This document shows, in pieces, positions 59,396 to 64,000 of a stretch of DNA of 64,000 nt. The position numbers were made by a program, and so were the translations under genes. The notes under the pieces were generated by a model that saw only the letters and a program-made list of their open reading frames with translations, had not been told where the DNA came from and did no database searches. The stretch's first letter is position 1; every line of letters begins with the position of its first letter. The DNA is from Haliotis asinina. Its lineage: Eukaryota > Mollusca > Gastropoda > Lepetellida > Haliotidae. The stretch covers positions 50,782,145 through 50,846,144 of the forward strand of contig NC_090281.1 of the NCBI RefSeq assembly GCF_037392515.1, written 5' to 3'.

Positions 59396-60496
59396 CCATG
59401 TACTATTGTTCACACAGGCCGATCCAATTGGTCATTGACTCGTTAGTGCCACTCAAAGACGTTGACCCAATTTATGCATCTATATGTTGTTCATATATAA
59501 ATATATTACTGCGAAAATAGTGTCAAAGAATAAAAGGAAGAAAGTGGGTAAAGGCAAACAGATTGTGAAACTTTCACCATCCCTTGAACCCGGCATCTTT
59601 GGGGGAGGGGGCAGTTTTCTTTTGATGACCAAATGGTCGTGTTTTAGTCAATGTTTCAAATCCGAAACACCATACTGCAAAATCAGCAGCATAAGGTTTT
59701 AAGGTATCTTTTCCGGACATCTGTGCAGGGAACTAGGTATTATAGTGATAATACAGATAATATTCCTACGAGGAAATAAATAATCAACACACGCAACAAA
59801 CCCCACTACTGATGTACCGTTATCAAATCCACTTACGTAGCTATAGTTTACAGATGATAGGTTTCTTTACAACATTTAGTTCGAGCATTTAGTTAAAAAA
59901 TTATCAGATCCTGCTCCTTGGTGGCAACCATCAGAACACATCCACATCAACTCAACCCTGAACAAACCCGACAACATATTGTGTAAATAAAATTCGATTG
60001 GAACTGACACAATGTTGATCGTAGAAACGAAACTTTCGAAATATTAGACCTCTATGCGTGTACCAGAAACATTTGTTAAAGGCTTTCCCGAATCCTTTGG
60101 ACAGTAACCGTCATGGCACTCGTGGCATTCTTCAAATGGAAGGTGAAAAAGAATTCTCCGTTGTACAATGTCATATGCCTCAGAAGATCATTTTAGCCAT
60201 CCATTTCAAAACGTCAGCGCCAAACAATATTCAATCCGACACATCCGAACAATATCCGAAACAATGTTATGTCAGAATAAGTTCACTCTTTTGACATGAA
60301 CAGTTGACTAGCCTCTGTATTTGTTGTTTATGGGTGAAAGATATTGTCACTATTTCGGGAACACCCCTAATCGTCATTATTACAGTGGATCATAATCACA
60401 TGTTCGTGACATATTCGGAATTGCACAACCGACACTTGTTTAACCAGATATTTTCTATAGATGTTGAAATTTGTTCGACATATTTTTTAGACTAGA
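59396..60496. other. Anonymous DNA
   Basis: Nothing recognised. ORFs here are short and lack motifs. Confidence 0.4.
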
Positions 60497-60645
60497 GTAG
60501 TTTAGTTTTAGCACTGTGCCAGTAATATCACGGCGATGGACATCAGAAATGGGTTTCACGCACAGTACTCAAGAGAGAAATAGAACCCCGGGTCTTTGAC
60601 GTATCGAGCTAAGGGTTTAACCACTAGGCTACCCAACCGCCCGAA
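60497..60645 (-). repeat. SINE family B, degraded
   Basis: TTTAGTTTTAGCACTGTGCC, ATATCACGGCGATGGACATC, AGAAATGGGTTTCACGCACA, GAACCCCGGGTCTTTGAC and TTTAACCACTAGGCTACCCA are present in reverse order of the element. Confidence 0.82.
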
Positions 60646-61532
60646 ACACTTAGGTCTTCGTGGTTTCCTAAAGTGCCCCTCTCCCTGCTGTCAAACGGCA
60701 ACGAATAAGCAACTTATGTGTGTGGAGGTGCTTCTGCTACAATAGGAGGCTCTTCTTGCGAACACCCGGTGTCAGCGCAGATAATCAGTGATTGATTCAT
60801 GCACTTTCCACATCTGTTTACCTTTAACGCTCAGTGAAATTGATCTTGTCTCGTAATCGATACTGCGTCCTTAATTGCTGCTGTTGACTTTCTTTTGTTG
60901 AAAAATGCGCGAATATTATTATAGATTGACGTATTTACTTTATGTTGGTAGGGGCTCATCTGGTGACTGACTGAATCCTTTTGTAATGCAACAAAATACC
61001 CCAAAACATGTTTGCTCAATTTGTACAAGCTTGCACACAGTGTCCACACATTATACAGCACCATATCCCACTCACGATAAGCTTCTCCCACCGATAGACA
61101 GGTACTGTATTACAATCCTAATGTCCACCGGGGCATGCCACAGTGTCATTTACCATTCGCAACTAATGGGTCCCTTCCATTTAGGCAATTTTGTTCGTAA
61201 TAACTTACATGGTAGCTTCCCTTAGGATGATAGTTAGTATTATCGATAGAAATGACTTATTCCATTTTGTTTAGAAAGGTGCGATGTGACGTTCTGTTTT
61301 AATGATCGACACTGATGCCCCTACGACGTCTCGTGCCTGGTCGGACAAAAATTCGCAAATTCTGAAACACGGAAGTTCGCAGAAGTTCACCTTTGTGGAG
61401 AAATGATTCCCAACAATTTTCAGTAAAATTAAGAAGTGCCATAGCATTACTCAATAGTCTTGTTTGAATAATACTTTACCAACCGTTAATCAAAGGAACC
61501 AATCAAATAGTATCTGCACATGAACGTTTCAT
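60646..61532. other. Anonymous DNA
   Basis: Nothing recognised. Confidence 0.4.
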
Positions 61533-61692
61533 GGGGGCGGTGGTTTAGCCTAGTGGTTAAATGCTCGCTTGTCAAGCCGAAGACCCGCTTTCAATTCCCC
61601 ATGTGGGTACAATGTGTGAAACCCATTTCTGGTTTCACCCATTGTGGTTTTGTTTGAATAATGCCAAAAGCAGCGTACAGCTAAACTCTCTC
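61533..61692 (+). repeat. SINE family B, near full length
   Basis: GGGGGCGGTGGTTTAGCCTAG carries a pol III A box (TAGCCTAGTGG). CGCTTGTCAAGCCGAAGACC and a slightly decayed B box (GCTTTCAATTCC) follow, then CATGTGGGTACAATGTGTGA and CCCATTTCTGG, and a tail GCCAAAAGCAGCGTACAGCT. It gives the sense strand of the family. Confidence 0.88.
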
Positions 61693-61814
61693 CGCGTATG
61701 ATGTTCAGTCAATCCATTATAAGGGATGTTTTGCAGATATGACAGGTGGACATTGTTGTTTAGGACATTATCTGAATCGAGTTTTCCAACACAGTAAGAG
61801 CTTAAAATGTTTGA

Positions 61815-61912
61815 CCGTCACAGGTTCGATTCTCGGTATGGATATAATATGTGAAGCCCATTTCTCTTTTTCCCTCCTGTAGTGTTACTAAGAAAGACAA
61901 ACTCATTCATTT
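61815..61912 (+). repeat. SINE family B, partial
   Basis: CACAGGTTCGATTCTCGGTA keeps the B box. ATATGTGAAGCCCATTTCTC follows and the end is decayed before ACTCATTC. Confidence 0.7.
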
Positions 61913-62275
61913 ATTTACAGAGTAAACTACGCTTAGGACAAATAGAAACACGAACAACGAACCGGGCTTTTTTTGCTCGAACACTTGCGGTTATAACGAA
62001 CTAAATATGTGGTTATCTCGAATTTGTTATAACCATAGTTGGCTGAACCACTAAACAAACGGCTTGACTTTTTCCATACCTATTTTCAACCAATGGGAAT
62101 AGATATATCGGGAAAGAAACAATCTTGAACTAGTTTCTTTTAAACGGTAATTTTGTCAGGTATTTCAATTATTGATTATCACTTTTCTGTAAAATAACGA
62201 TATTATCAAATGTGAAATACAAATGTGTAAATATGACCATGACGGTTGACCAGAAATATTGTTTACTCAGCAGCA
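61913..62275. other. Upstream region of channel gene 2
   Basis: AT-rich; a pyrimidine-containing acceptor TTGTTTACTCAG ends at 62270, so the start codon probably lies in a second exon. No promoter recognised. Confidence 0.4.
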
Positions 62276-63484
62276 ATGCGCATGGACGGAAAGTTGCCGG
62301 ACTCTGCCACAGCAGAAAAACAGTCGACAAAGTATGGACTTAAAGATCTGTGGGATGAGTTTTGTCACTCTACAGGCCTTCATGCAGTGAGCAAGATCAA
62401 AACTCCTTCGGCCAAGCCAATTAGCATTCGTGGGTAGGTGTGCTTGTTCCTGTAAATACACATCTTGTGTGTATCGACTGACCTGGCAGTGGGTAGAGAT
62501 TGATCTACCTTAACGGAGGACAAAATGTGTAGGGATTCACCGATCTGAATGAATGCAACAAACATGGGTGAAAGAACGATCATAGTGAGTTTAGAAATTT
62601 GGGAGCCATTTGTGAACGTTTTGTTTTGTTTCTATAAAGTCATAAGAACGGATGGGACAATGACATGAGTTATAATGAGTCAAGCAAGAAAGTTATATGA
62701 GAGGCACACGTACTTTTCAGACGTCTAATGTAAGGAGAACCAAACAAACTTTGGTTTTACGAAAGGTTGACTGGGTATAGATAATACATCATCATACGGG
62801 TACGCTGACAGTCAGCGAGCCTGACCACCCGATCCCCTTAGTCGCCTCTTATGCAGGTGTTGCTGGAGACTAATTGTAACGTAGATTTTTGCAGGTCACA
62901 AGCCATGGTAAGTATTAATCAGTATCATTTGGTTCAACAGGCTCATGTGGATGTTAGCTGTCTGTTCAACCACCGCGTTTCTCATCTATAACCTTATCGA
63001 TGAGCTGGAGACATATTACAGCTATCCCACCGTCACCAAGGTCACAACCCAAATGACGTCCTTCGTCGAGTTTCCCGCCGTCACCATCTGCAACAGATGC
63101 ACCCTCAACAAAACCCGCCTTGATGCTTACCGTGGGTTGGAAGACTATTTCTTCAATACTTCACAAGAACTGAACAGAAATTTTTCATTTCCTGAACCAA
63201 CTTCAGATTTGTTTCACAAACCATTGTCTTTAGAATGGTGGAGGAATGTTTCCATGGATGGAGACGAAATGCTGGTGATGTGTTCCTTTGGTGGTGAAGA
63301 CTTCGAATGTATGAGCAGGTTCCGACCTGTTTTCACCACTGAAGGATTGTGCCATACCTTCAACTTCAACAACAGTGAAATTGTCAAAGCATGGACGGCA
63401 GGTGACGATGCTAACCTCATCCTCATTTTCAACATCGATCAGGACGTCTACACATACAAGGCTAACATGGCTGCTGGAATTAAG
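62276..63484 (+). CDS. ENaC/degenerin/ASIC family channel, gene 2 (first two coding exons)
   Basis: Paralogue of gene 1, cut by the right edge. Exon 1 is 62276-62433 (donor GTAGGT, phase 2) and exon 2 is 62941-63484 (acceptor TTCAACAG, donor GTAAAC, phase 0), the same structure and phases as gene 1. It gives 234 residues so far. KDLWDEFC in the N-terminus, TM1 (about 54-73), YYSYPTVTKV, FPAVTICNRCTLN, SLEWWRNVSMDG, RFRPVFTTEGLCHTFNF and NMAAGIK are visible. The cytosolic gating motif reads His-Ala (residues 36-37), where gene 1 and the family have His-Gly. No stop or frame change is seen. The ATG at 62276 is chosen as the first after the acceptor; a second in-frame ATG lies two codons on. About 22 kb separates it from gene 1. 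Confidence 0.92.
62434..62940. other. Intron 1 of channel gene 2
   Basis: 507 bases, GTAGGT to TTCAACAG. It holds a short family A piece on the minus sense at about 62810-62870 (GTCAGCGAGCCTGACCACCC, TAGTCGCCTCTTATGC). In gene 1 the same intron is 1725 bases, longer by a Tc1 relic and repeat P. Confidence 0.85.
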
Positions 63485-63507
63485 GTAAACTAAGTAGGGT
63501 TAATCTG

Positions 63508-63728
63508 TGTTGTTTGTTTGTTGTTTAACGCCGCACTAGGCACTATTCCATCTATTTGGCGGTGGTCTGTAAATAAACTAGTCTACACCAGACAATCCAG
63601 TGATCCACATCACTAGCCCGACATACGCAGTTTTGAAAAGATGACGCGTGTCATCTGAACACTCGGTCTTGTCAGTCAGGTACCCGTCTTACGACAAGCA
63701 TGGGTTGCTGAAGACCATCTCACAGGTT
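63508..63728 (-). repeat. Family A repeat in intron 2 of gene 2, diverged
   Basis: TTTAACGCCGCACTAGGCAC, GGCGGTGGTCTGTAAATAAA, ACCAGACAATCCAGTGATCC and TTACGACAAGCATGGGTTGC. Only about 24 bases downstream of the exon 2 donor. Confidence 0.85.
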
Positions 63729-63962
63729 GATTACGGTTAATACAACGCAAATATAACGTTAAAACGCCGTTTCTAAGAGGCAGTGAATACAGGTAACCGG
63801 TAAGATAATGAAGTATTGACACAATTCAAAACAACATATGTACTACATAACATGGCATCAAAAATCATAACCTAATTTAGTTGTACAAGCATGCATACAT
63901 GTATGATGTTGTAGCATTGTTTTAAAAATCACTTCAAGTCTATGATGCTTTGGAGTATGCGG

Positions 63963-63965
<3 letters not shown>

Positions 63966-64000
<35 letters not shown>
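63966..64000. repeat. (GT)n microsatellite at window end
   Basis: At least 17 GT units, running off the edge. Confidence 0.95.

Overview
This window reads as animal nuclear DNA, most likely from a marine gastropod and probably an abalone (Haliotis) or close relative. It is AT-rich, introns are long, coding density is very low, and many microsatellites and minisatellites are present. About a dozen copies occur of a roughly 280-bp repeat whose tail reads GTAAAACTAAACTCACTCAC, a repeat I associate with abalone genomes. The genus call is inference; the repeat copies are seen directly.

The only well-supported host genes are two tandem, same-strand members of the ENaC/degenerin/ASIC family of sodium channels. 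Gene 1 (24548-40114) can be traced through eight coding exons with GT/AG introns and matching phases. It gives a 480-residue channel with both membrane segments, the His-Gly gating motif, FPAVTICN, the extracellular cysteines and a GAS selectivity triplet. Gene 2 starts at 62276; its first two coding exons are present and the rest lies beyond the right edge. Two further relics show the cluster was once larger: an inverted piece of a gene-2-like exon 2 sits antisense inside intron 7 of gene 1 (38836-39051), and a decayed TM2-coding relic lies about 210 bp after the gene 1 stop (40324-40437).

Layout. 1-570: 3' part of a Tc1-type transposon. 1152-3176: a 2-kb element bounded by perfect 24-bp inverted repeats. 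3.2-13.7 kb: repeats and anonymous DNA. 13.76-14.57 kb: a possible promoter, short first exon and in-frame second exon of an unknown small gene. 15.6-17.5 kb: a dead LINE with a SINE inside it. 19.86-21.39 kb: a 34-copy array of a 45-bp unit with local 135-bp higher-order structure. 24.5-40.5 kb: channel gene 1, its introns loaded with minisatellites, SINEs and a Tc1 relic. 40.5-46.1 kb: mostly anonymous DNA and SINEs. 46.19-48.08 kb: a 15-copy array of a 126-bp unit. 48.1-53.4 kb: paired dispersed repeats, a Ty3/gypsy fossil and a nearly complete 1.29-kb Tc1-type element. 54.4-56.9 kb: two LINE fragments. 57.5-58.2 kb: an internally deleted Tc1-type transposase of another lineage. 58.9-62.2 kb: repeats. 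62.3-64 kb: start of channel gene 2.

Functionally, the channel genes are the host content: cation channels of the plasma membrane, in molluscs gated by peptides, acid or unknown ligands. Everything else is mostly mobile or tandem repeat DNA. The two main SINE families share their 3' tail, which suggests they use the same LINE machinery.
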